64,000 nucleotides of DNA from CAZRRV01 sp045660865 (GTDB lineage: Bacteria; Bacillota; Clostridia; Oscillospirales; Acutalibacteraceae), in contig JAZREP010000019.1 of assembly GCA_045660865.1 (NCBI GenBank), positions 103,490-167,489 on the forward strand, given 5' to 3'. Numbering within the stretch: the first letter of the stretch is position 1; the number at the start of each line of letters is the position of its first letter. The position numbers were made by a program, and so were the translations under genes. Of this stretch, positions 57,612 through 64,000 are shown piece by piece. Under the pieces are notes generated by a model. The model did not search any database, was not told the origin of the DNA, and saw only the letters and a list, made by a program, of their open reading frames with translations.

Positions 57612-58967
57612 ATGGAATCTATAGCACAAAACAAAATGGGCACGATGCCCATAAACAAATTACTATTATCAATGTCCTTGCCTATGATGGCTTCGATGTT
57701 GGTTATGGCGTTTTATAACGTGGTTGACAGCATCTTCGTTTCTTATTACAGTGATGCAGCGTTGACAGCGGTAACATTGGCATTCCCTTACCAAAACTTA
57801 ATGGTTGGTGTGGGAGTGGGAACAGGCGTAGGTATAAACGCACTACTTTCTAAAAGCCTTGGCGAAAAGGATTTTGATAAGGCCACCAAAACAGCAAACA
57901 ACGCAATATTTTTAGCGTTAGCAAGTTTTATAGTCTTTGCTATTTTAGGTATTTTTACTTCACGTCCGTTTTTTGAAATGCAAATTAAGGACGAAACAAT
58001 TATTCAGTACGGCGTTGACTATTTTTCCATTTGCTCAATTTTCTCTTTCGGTCTGTTCGGCTCAATCTGTTTTGAACGACTGCTTGTATCCACAGGTAAA
58101 ACCGTCCTTACAATGGCTTGCCAGCTGACAGGCTCAATTACAAACATTATTTTTGACCCAATATTTATTTTCGGTCTGTTCGGTGCTCCCAGAATGGGTG
58201 TGGCAGGCGCCGCAATTGCTACTGTTATGGGTCAAATAGCGGCTTTCATTTTAGCTGTTATATTAAACATAACTAAAAACAAGGAAATTACTATTTCCAT
58301 AAAACAGATTTTTTCACCCTCGTGGAAAATTATCAAACAGATATATGCTGTTGGCGTTCCGTCAATTCTTATGACAAGTATCGGCTCTGTAATGACCTTC
58401 AGCATGAACAAAATTTTAGGCTCGTTTAAGGCGCTCGAAACAGTAGCCATAAATATATTTGGTATTTATTTTAAAATTCAAAGCTTTATATTTATGCCGG
58501 TGTTCGGTCTTAATAACGGTATGGTGCCGATTGTTGCGTACAACTACGGCGCTAAGGACAGAGCAAGGGTTGTTAAGACAATCAGGTTGAGTATGGCCTA
58601 TGCGATAGGTATTATGTTTGTCGGGTTTGCACTGTTCCAAATTTTCCCTGAATTTTTGCTTGGAATTTTCAATTCGAATTCGGGACAGCTTGTTACCTAC
58701 GGCTGCACGGCTTTTCGTATTATCAGCCTGCACTTTTTAATTGCCGGATTTTGTATTGTCAGCTGCTCTGTATTCCAAGCGCTCGGCAACGGCGTATACA
58801 GTCTGCTGGTTTCAATTGCAAGACAGCTTTTAGTTTTGATACCGGCGGCATATTTACTTTCGCTATTTGGGGACGTAAACCTAGTTTGGTATTCTTTCAT
58901 AATAGCCGAAACGGTATCTGCAGTTGTTTGTTTCGTTTTCTTGAAAAAGTCTCTTAAAAAAGTGTAA
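57612..58967 (+). CDS. MATE family multidrug/sodium antiporter
   Basis: 451 residues from the ATG at 57612, with AAAGGA 12 bases upstream. Twelve membrane segments in two halves. Typical opening PINKLLLSMSLPMMASMLVM, FYNVVDSIFVS and GVGVGTGVGINALLSKSLGE. It exports cationic drugs or metabolites using an ion gradient. It starts 4 bases after rqcH and is probably the last gene of the secA operon. Substrate unknown. Confidence 0.93.
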   Translation: MESIAQNKMGTMPINKLLLSMSLPMMASMLVMAFYNVVDSIFVSYYSDAALTAVTLAFPYQNLMVGVGVGTGVGINALLSKSLGEKDFDKATKTANNAIFLALASFIVFAILGIFTSRPFFEMQIKDETIIQYGVDYFSICSIFSFGLFGSICFERLLVSTGKTVLTMACQLTGSITNIIFDPIFIFGLFGAPRMGVAGAAIATVMGQIAAFILAVILNITKNKEITISIKQIFSPSWKIIKQIYAVGVPSILMTSIGSVMTFSMNKILGSFKALETVAINIFGIYFKIQSFIFMPVFGLNNGMVPIVAYNYGAKDRARVVKTIRLSMAYAIGIMFVGFALFQIFPEFLLGIFNSNSGQLVTYGCTAFRIISLHFLIAGFCIVSCSVFQALGNGVYSLLVSIARQLLVLIPAAYLLSLFGDVNLVWYSFIIAETVSAVVCFVFLKKSLKKV

Positions 58968-58984
58968 AAAATCTTGTGTTTAAC

Positions 58985-59013
58985 TTGACTTTTATGAATA
59001 AATTGGACACAAT
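58985..59013 (+). promoter_or_regulatory. Possible promoter of pflB
   Basis: TTGACT (58985-58990), 17-base spacer, CACAAT (59008-59013). The -10 is weak; a TATAAA box at 59013-59018 is an alternative. Low certainty. Confidence 0.35.
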
Positions 59014-59049
59014 ATAAATATAGTGAAAATTTTTAAAAGGAGTATCGCA

Positions 59050-61233
59050 ATGGAACCCATTAATGTAGCGGAATTTATTGCCAAAAATTACACCGAATAC
59101 ACAGGTGACGATAAATTTTTAAAAGGTCCTACTGCTGCCACCAAAAAGCTGTGGGAAAAAACTCACGCTCTGCTGATTGAGGAAACTCGCCGTGGCGGTG
59201 TTTATGATATAGACAATAAAATTGTTTCTACAATTACCTCACACAAACCAGGGTATATTGACAAAAAATTAGAGCAAATTGTAGGTTTGCAAACCGATGC
59301 TCCGCTTAAACGTGCTATTATGCCTTTTGGCGGTATTCGTATGGTACGCACTTCCTTAAAAGCCTACGAGCGCCCGATGGATGAAAATGTAGAAAAGATT
59401 TTTGAGTATCGCAAAACACATAATGATGGTGTTTTTGATGTTTATTCAGAAGAAATGCGTAAAGCCCGCCATTCGGGAATTATTACCGGTTTGCCTGATG
59501 CATACGGCCGAGGCCGAATTATCGGTGACTACCGCCGTGTTGCACTTTACGGTGTGGACAGGCTTATTGAAGATAAGCAAGCCGAAAAGCAGACCTACTA
59601 TAAGGGTGCTATGGATGAAGAAACCATCCGCCGTATAGAAGAAACAAGTGAGCAGATTAGAGCACTTTTAGAGCTTAAAGAAATGGCTGCTTCCTATGGC
59701 TTTGATATTGGCCGCAAGGCAAACGGATTGAAAGAGGCGGCACAATGGTTGTATTTCGGCTACCTTGCTGCAATCAAAGAACAAAACGGCGCCGCTATGT
59801 CTATTGGCCGTGTTTCCACCTTCTTGGATATTTATGCTGAGCAGGAGTTAAAGGACGGTACATTGACCGAGGCACAGGTACAGGAAATTGTTGACCATTT
59901 GGTTATTAAACTGCGTTTGGTACGCTTCTTGCGCACCCCGTCTTATGACGCGCTTTTCTCAGGCGACCCGACTTGGGTTACCGAGGCAATTGCAGGTATG
60001 CTTGATGACGAGCACTCACTCGTTACAAAAATGAGTTTTAGATTTTTACACACTCTGCACAATTTGGGCCCCGCACCCGAGCCGAACTTAACAGTACTTT
60101 ACAGCCCCAAATTACCTCAAGGATTTAAGGAATTTTGCGCTAAGGTAAGCTCTGAAACCAGCGCTATACAATATGAGTCTGATGACTTGATGCGTGCAAA
60201 ATTCGGTAGTGATTACGGTATTGCTTGCTGCGTATCGGCTATGAGAATCGGTAAGCAGATGCAGTTCTTTGGCGCCAGAGCAAACCTTGCTAAAGCTTTG
60301 CTTTACGCAATTAACGGCGGCGTTGACGAAATTTCGGGCGAACAGATTGGTCCAAAGTTAGAGCCTCTTCGTGGCGTACTTGATTACGAATCAGTTTACG
60401 AAAGATTTGAAAAAGTATGTGATTGGCTTGCCGCTTTGTATGTAAACACATTGAATGTTATACACTTTATGCACGATAAGTATTGCTACGAGCGTATTCA
60501 AATGGCGTTACACGACAAGGAAGTGTTCCGCACCTTAGCTTGCGGAATTGCCGGCTTGTCGGTTGTGGCTGACAGCCTTGCGGCTATTAAATACGCTTGG
60601 GTAAGCACTGTTGAAAAAGACGGTATAGCAGTTGACTTTGACGTTAAGGGCGAGTTCCCGAAATTCGGTAACAATGATGACCGTGTTGATGATATTGCGG
60701 TTGATGTTGTGCGTATGTTTATGGGCAAGCTTCGTCAAAATTTGGCTTACCGCAATGCGACACCTACTATGTCAATTTTAACTATCACCTCAAACGTTGT
60801 GTACGGTAAAAAGACCGGCTCCACACCTGACGGCCGTAAGGCGGGCGAGCCTTTTGCACCCGGCGCAAACCCGATGCACGGCAGAGACCAAAAGGGTGCC
60901 GTTGCTTCTATGCTTTCGGTTGCTAAATTGCCGTACGATTACAGTGAGGACGGAATTTCCTACACCTTCTCAATCGTGCCTGATGCACTCGGCAAGGGTA
61001 ATGATGAGCAAAAGAAAAATTTGGTAGATTTGATGGACGGCTATTTTAGTGAGTCGGGACATCATATAAATGTAAACGTATTAAACCGTGAAATGCTGTT
61101 AGACGCTATGGACCACCCCGAAGAATATCCGCAGCTGACTATCCGCGTTTCAGGATATGCGGTTAATTTCACTAAGCTGACTCGTGAGCAGCAGCTTGAT
61201 GTAATCAACCGTACCTTCCATTCGAGGTTCTAA
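59050..61233 (+). CDS. pflB: Pyruvate formate-lyase
   Basis: 727 residues from the ATG at 59050, with AAAAGGAG upstream. Glycyl-radical enzyme: pyruvate plus CoA to acetyl-CoA plus formate. The active-site pair Cys393-Cys394 (DYGIACCVSAMRIGK) and the radical Gly702 (IRVSGYAVNFTKL) are intact, and the tail QQLDVINRTFHSRF is typical of true pyruvate formate-lyases. Slightly shorter than E. coli PflB (760). The oxygen-sensitive radical fits an anaerobe. The activase follows with a one-base overlap. Confidence 0.97.
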   Translation: MEPINVAEFIAKNYTEYTGDDKFLKGPTAATKKLWEKTHALLIEETRRGGVYDIDNKIVSTITSHKPGYIDKKLEQIVGLQTDAPLKRAIMPFGGIRMVRTSLKAYERPMDENVEKIFEYRKTHNDGVFDVYSEEMRKARHSGIITGLPDAYGRGRIIGDYRRVALYGVDRLIEDKQAEKQTYYKGAMDEETIRRIEETSEQIRALLELKEMAASYGFDIGRKANGLKEAAQWLYFGYLAAIKEQNGAAMSIGRVSTFLDIYAEQELKDGTLTEAQVQEIVDHLVIKLRLVRFLRTPSYDALFSGDPTWVTEAIAGMLDDEHSLVTKMSFRFLHTLHNLGPAPEPNLTVLYSPKLPQGFKEFCAKVSSETSAIQYESDDLMRAKFGSDYGIACCVSAMRIGKQMQFFGARANLAKALLYAINGGVDEISGEQIGPKLEPLRGVLDYESVYERFEKVCDWLAALYVNTLNVIHFMHDKYCYERIQMALHDKEVFRTLACGIAGLSVVADSLAAIKYAWVSTVEKDGIAVDFDVKGEFPKFGNNDDRVDDIAVDVVRMFMGKLRQNLAYRNATPTMSILTITSNVVYGKKTGSTPDGRKAGEPFAPGANPMHGRDQKGAVASMLSVAKLPYDYSEDGISYTFSIVPDALGKGNDEQKKNLVDLMDGYFSESGHHINVNVLNREMLLDAMDHPEEYPQLTIRVSGYAVNFTKLTREQQLDVINRTFHSRF

Positions 61234-61955
61234 TGATAGGATTAGTTCATTCAATAGAAACACTTGGCGCAGCAGACGGCCCGGGACTTAGATACATTCT
61301 GTTTTTAAGGGGCTGTCCGCTGAGATGTGCCTACTGTCATAATCCCGACACTTGGGATATGCTGGGCGGCTCTAAAATGACCGAATGGGAAATGTTTAAT
61401 GATATTATGGAGTATAAGCATTTCCTAAAACGGGGCGGTGTAACCATTTCGGGGGGAGAACCGCTAATGCAGTGGCAGTTCTGTTACAGACTGACTAAAC
61501 TACTGCACGAAGAGGGCATTTCTGTAGCAATTGACACCTCAGGTGCAATTGCTTTAAAGCATTGCCAACCTTTAATAGATGAAATAGACCTTATATTGCT
61601 TGACATAAAAGCGATGGATACAGAGCTTTGCCGTAAAATCACAGGCGAGGGCAACGAGCACGCTTTGGAGATATTGGATTACTGTGAAAAAATCGGTAAA
61701 CCTGTTTGGATAAGGCACGTTGTTGTTCCGGGACTTACATTAGAGGAGAAAAACCTCACTGATATGGCAGAGCATATTAAAAAATACTCTTGCATTGAGC
61801 GTGTTGATTTATTGGCATTCCATCAAATGGCACAATATAAGTGGGATGATTTAAAATTAAATTACACATTGAAGGATACTCCAACGCCAACAAAAGAAGA
61901 AATGCAATGGGCAGCCGATATTTTTGAAAAAAAAGGCGTTAAGGTGCATTACTAA
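61233..61955 (+). CDS. pflA: Pyruvate formate-lyase activating enzyme
   Basis: 240 residues. Radical SAM enzyme that abstracts a hydrogen from Gly702 of PflB. The 4Fe-4S motif CPLRCAYC (Cys28, Cys32, Cys35) sits in LFLRGCPLRCAYCHNPD; further marks are GGVTISGGEPLMQ and WIRHVVVPGLT. The start overlaps the pflB stop, and its stop overlaps queT by one base. Confidence 0.97.
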   Translation: MIGLVHSIETLGAADGPGLRYILFLRGCPLRCAYCHNPDTWDMLGGSKMTEWEMFNDIMEYKHFLKRGGVTISGGEPLMQWQFCYRLTKLLHEEGISVAIDTSGAIALKHCQPLIDEIDLILLDIKAMDTELCRKITGEGNEHALEILDYCEKIGKPVWIRHVVVPGLTLEEKNLTDMAEHIKKYSCIERVDLLAFHQMAQYKWDDLKLNYTLKDTPTPTKEEMQWAADIFEKKGVKVHY

Positions 61956-62473
61956 TGAAGAAAAAACAAGTATATTTTATAGTTCAATCAGCTTTAATAG
62001 CGGCAATATATGCCGCCGCAACATACATAGCTGCAATTTTAAATATTGCTTATGGACCAATTCAATTCCGTTTTTCCGAGGCGCTCAATATCTTGGCACT
62101 TTTTACCCCTGCCGCTATACCGGGGCTCACAATCGGTTGCTTTATTGCCAACCTTGGAAGTCCTTACGGTGTGCTTGATATGGCGCTCGGCACCCTGGCA
62201 ACTTTTTTTTCAGCACTTTGCGTATACTTTATCGCAAGAAAGGTGAAAAGGGGTAAAGCGTATATTGCCCCCATCTTTCCAACCTTGTTCAACGCCTTTA
62301 TTATAGGCGCCGAAATTGCGATTTTCTTGCCAAGCGGTGAGCGTTGGCTGGGCTTTTTGGTTTCGGCAGGGCAAATCGGCTTGGGCGAAGCCGCCGTATG
62401 CTTTGTTTTAGGTATCCCGCTATACTACCTGCTCGAAAAGCGATTTGCAAATTTATTATCTTTGCCTAAATAA
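61955..62473 (+). CDS. queT: QueT family ECF transporter S component (queuosine precursor)
   Basis: 172 residues, about five to six membrane segments. QueT marks: QSALIAAIYAAATYIAA, YGPIQFRFSEALNILALFTP, IANLGSPYGVLDMALGTLAT and ERWLGFLVSAGQIGLGEAAVC. It captures a queuosine precursor such as preQ1 for the shared ECF module. It overlaps pflA by one base, with AAGGTG eight bases upstream. No preQ1 riboswitch precedes it, since it is inside the pfl operon. Confidence 0.93.
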   Translation: MKKKQVYFIVQSALIAAIYAAATYIAAILNIAYGPIQFRFSEALNILALFTPAAIPGLTIGCFIANLGSPYGVLDMALGTLATFFSALCVYFIARKVKRGKAYIAPIFPTLFNAFIIGAEIAIFLPSGERWLGFLVSAGQIGLGEAAVCFVLGIPLYYLLEKRFANLLSLPK

Positions 62474-62482
62474 AAAAACCGA

Positions 62483-62546
62483 CCTTTAAGAGCCGTACTC
62501 TTAAGGACAGTAAAAGAGCTGTGTAGAAAATTTCTACACAGCTTTT
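62483..62546 (+). terminator. Two hairpins ending the pfl-queT operon
   Basis: CCTTTAAGAG/CTCTTAAGG (62483-62506, one bulged T) is followed by the long dyad AGCTGTGTAGAAA/TTTCTACACAGCT (62517-62543) with TTTT after it. The next 110 bases up to 62656 show no further feature. Confidence 0.75.
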
Positions 62547-62656
62547 AATTTTGTCTTATACCGTAACAAGCAGGGAAAATGTATATCTTTTTCCTCTTGT
62601 TAGGAGAACCTAAAACCCTTTTCTAAACAAATATCATCTATTCGATAAATTATAGT

Positions 62657-63307
62657 TTACCCAACTTTCAAACCGATAATAGCACGGTACAGCATTACAA
62701 GTCCTGCGCTTAGTAACGTACCGCCAACAATATCCGTGAGCCAATGTACGCCGGAAAGCAGTCTGCCAATTACCATAAAGGTAATAAATGTTATGATTGA
62801 AACAGCAACGATATTACGGAGCGCTTTGCTCTTTATGCGACTACCCAACTGCATTATAGCCGTCGGCATAACGCACATTACCAGCATTGTTGTTGAAGAT
62901 GGGTAAGAAGCTTCTAAATATCCGTTTATCAGTACCGGTCTGCAGTTGATTACCACGCTCTCAAAAAACAAATAGGCGGCAATCGTGACTATATAAAATC
63001 CGCCCAAAACAAGAATGTCGTGTTCCACCTTGCGTATGCTTTTACGCTTGATCCACTGCACAAGTCCAAGTGTACCAAACCCCATACACACAAAGATAGG
63101 CACAAGTCCGAGCCAATCCGTTATGTTGTAAAGTTTCCAATGCACGCCCGTCAGATTATGGAAAAAACCATTGATACCGGCAAATCCCACAGATGAACCT
63201 TGTGGGCCAATTGCACGAAAATCTACAAAGCAAATTGCCACCGTCCACAGCAGAAACGCTGTAAGCAAACACACTGAAGCGATAAAACTTTTTCTAATTC
63301 TTTTCAT
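62657..63307 (-). CDS. PAP2-like membrane protein lacking the central catalytic histidine
   Basis: 216 residues from the ATG at 63307, with AAAGGA 11 bases upstream; the ATG at 63319 overlaps that site. Five to six membrane segments. PAP2-type parts: RPVLINGY, a YPSSTTML stretch where FPSGH is expected, and GRLLSGVHWLTDIVGG with the conserved His and Asp. The PSGH histidine is Thr here, so the normal general-acid residue is missing and catalysis may differ. It follows an XRE-type membrane regulator on the same strand, with a 111-base gap. Confidence 0.8.
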   Translation of the reverse strand: MKRIRKSFIASVCLLTAFLLWTVAICFVDFRAIGPQGSSVGFAGINGFFHNLTGVHWKLYNITDWLGLVPIFVCMGFGTLGLVQWIKRKSIRKVEHDILVLGGFYIVTIAAYLFFESVVINCRPVLINGYLEASYPSSTTMLVMCVMPTAIMQLGSRIKSKALRNIVAVSIITFITFMVIGRLLSGVHWLTDIVGGTLLSAGLVMLYRAIIGLKVG

Positions 63308-63328
63308 TTTTTCTACCATCCTTTTGGT

Positions 63329-63356
63329 TTGTATTTTGGCTTTCGCCTGAATACAA
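63329..63356. promoter_or_regulatory. Inverted repeat upstream of the PAP2-like gene
   Basis: TTGTATT (63329-63335) and AATACAA (63350-63356) lie in the 111-base gap, close to the ribosome site of the PAP2-like gene. Possible operator or leader hairpin. Confidence 0.35.
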
Positions 63357-63403
63357 GTTTAGGGAAAAGCAATGAAAAATGAAAGAATTTAGCCGTCACA
63401 TCG

Positions 63404-63422
63404 ATGATACGCTTCGTATCAT
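63404..63422 (-). terminator. Hairpin overlapping the stop of the XRE membrane regulator
   Basis: ATGATACG-CTT-CGTATCAT includes the stop codon region (63419-63421). No T-run follows on the minus strand, so transcription may continue into the PAP2-like gene. Confidence 0.4.
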
Positions 63423-64000
63423 TGCCGTTTTATCAGCATTAGCGCCTTGATAATCGAAAAAGCAAATACAAATACCGCTGCATAGGGTTGCTGACTTACA
63501 ATGAAAAGGCATGCTCCAACGCCACTTAATGTCAGCCACAAATTACTCTTGCTCTGACTCCAAAGTCTTTGTCGGCAGTTTTGTAGGGCGAGGGTTATAA
63601 TGCCCAACACTATCATAATACCTACAAAAGCAATGCACGCAGTTTTTAAGTACGGCTGAACTTCACTCAAAGCAAGGAGCGATACCTCTCTGATAACGCC
63701 ATCCGCTTTTTGACCGAAGAAAGGTAGAAATAGCAACAAAGCCATACCGCAGTCAAGCAGACCAAAAACCAAGTCTCGAAGCGTTCGTTCTTTTTCCTTG
63801 TGGTCTTTTTCTGCAATGGCAAGAATTTCTTCGCCGGACAACAGTTCATCTAAGGAAACAGAGAAGAACTTTGATATTGCCTTCAAAGACTCTATGTTCG
63901 GAAACCCACGTCCTGACTCCCACTTTGAAATAGCAGTTCGGGAAACATAGAGATACTCCGCAAGTTCCTCTTGGGTAAGTCCTTTTTGCTTTCGGAGTTC
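63419..64000 (-). CDS. XRE-family regulator with C-terminal membrane domain, 5' end outside window
   Basis: The frame is open to the right edge, so the start lies beyond base 64000. The visible 193 residues begin within a Cro/C1-type HTH: LRKQKGLTQEELAEYLYVSR then TAISKWESGRGFPNIESLK. SLDELLSGEE follows, then a charged linker and four hydrophobic segments (about residues 80-98, 112-135, 146-165 and 167-188 of the visible part). Such one-protein membrane-bound regulators are common in Clostridia. The gene leads into the PAP2-like gene, so the pair may be a small regulated unit. Signal and target unknown. Confidence 0.85.
   Translation of the reverse strand, partial: ELRKQKGLTQEELAEYLYVSRTAISKWESGRGFPNIESLKAISKFFSVSLDELLSGEEILAIAEKDHKEKERTLRDLVFGLLDCGMALLLFLPFFGQKADGVIREVSLLALSEVQPYLKTACIAFVGIMIVLGIITLALQNCRQRLWSQSKSNLWLTLSGVGACLFIVSQQPYAAVFVFAFSIIKALMLIKRQ

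Overview
This window looks like a chromosomal segment of a gut-associated, endospore-forming, fermentative member of the Clostridia (Bacillota), probably of the Ruminococcaceae/Oscillospirales kind. Support: strong AGGAGG-type ribosome binding sites, TTGACA/TATAAT promoters with 17-base spacers, a SleB cortex-lytic enzyme, a glgB-glgC-glgD-glgA glycogen operon, pyruvate formate-lyase with its activase, a bile salt hydrolase with all catalytic residues, and short hairpin terminators after most transcription units. The family assignment is inference. Most of the window is core genome. No tRNA, rRNA, CRISPR array, integrase or insertion sequence was seen.

Layout. 1-2.6 kb: a three-gene surface operon (phosphodiester glycosidase cut by the window edge, membrane-anchored protein, PAP2 phosphatase). 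2.6-4.3 kb: a small regulatory island with an 80-residue XRE protein, then a divergent pair of a phage-type ArpU/DUF1492 factor and an XRE-S24 (LexA-like) repressor, separated by four copies of a TTGC(G/A)TTT(C/T)GCAA-like operator. 4.3-6.7 kb: a polar amino acid ABC importer. 7.0-12.9 kb: a DUF6472-like mini-protein and the glycogen operon. 12.9-15.9 kb: a large ATPase-permease fusion. 16.0-19.1 kb: pfkB-type kinase, dgt, ung. 19.1-22.6 kb: a PhoP/PhoR-like two-component system with an HtrA protease. 22.6-26.7 kb: a YfbR-like nucleotidase divergent from yfhO-rsmE. 26.7-28.3 kb: TPP riboswitch, thiT, a patch of hairpins and an orphan ABC ATPase. 28.3-30.2 kb: sleB, a structured intergenic element, bile salt hydrolase. 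30.2-35.5 kb: rplM-rpsI and gltX-glnS-nif3, all on the minus strand. 35.6-42.7 kb: apgM, a membrane protein, pth, mfd, then a PrsA-like lipoprotein under its own promoter. 42.8-48.2 kb: serC, a short Na/Pi cotransporter, an orphan ParB-like protein, an LTA-synthase-like protein. 48.4-62.5 kb: rny, then secA-proB-proA-DUF1858-trmK-rqcH-MATE, then pflB-pflA-queT. 62.6-64 kb: an atypical PAP2 protein and an XRE-membrane regulator cut by the right edge.

Functional picture. The cell stores carbon as glycogen, ferments pyruvate through formate-lyase, salvages thiamine and a queuosine precursor, takes up amino acids, and makes proline and serine. It has an SOS-style accessory switch and a surface-stress module (HtrA next to a two-component system). 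The most distinctive parts are the S24/ArpU switch with its four operators, the fully overlapping divergent promoters before yfhO, and the two structured intergenic patches at 27.5-27.7 kb and 29.0-29.2 kb. Start codons were often moved downstream of the longest reading frame where a good ribosome binding site decides the case; each entry says so.
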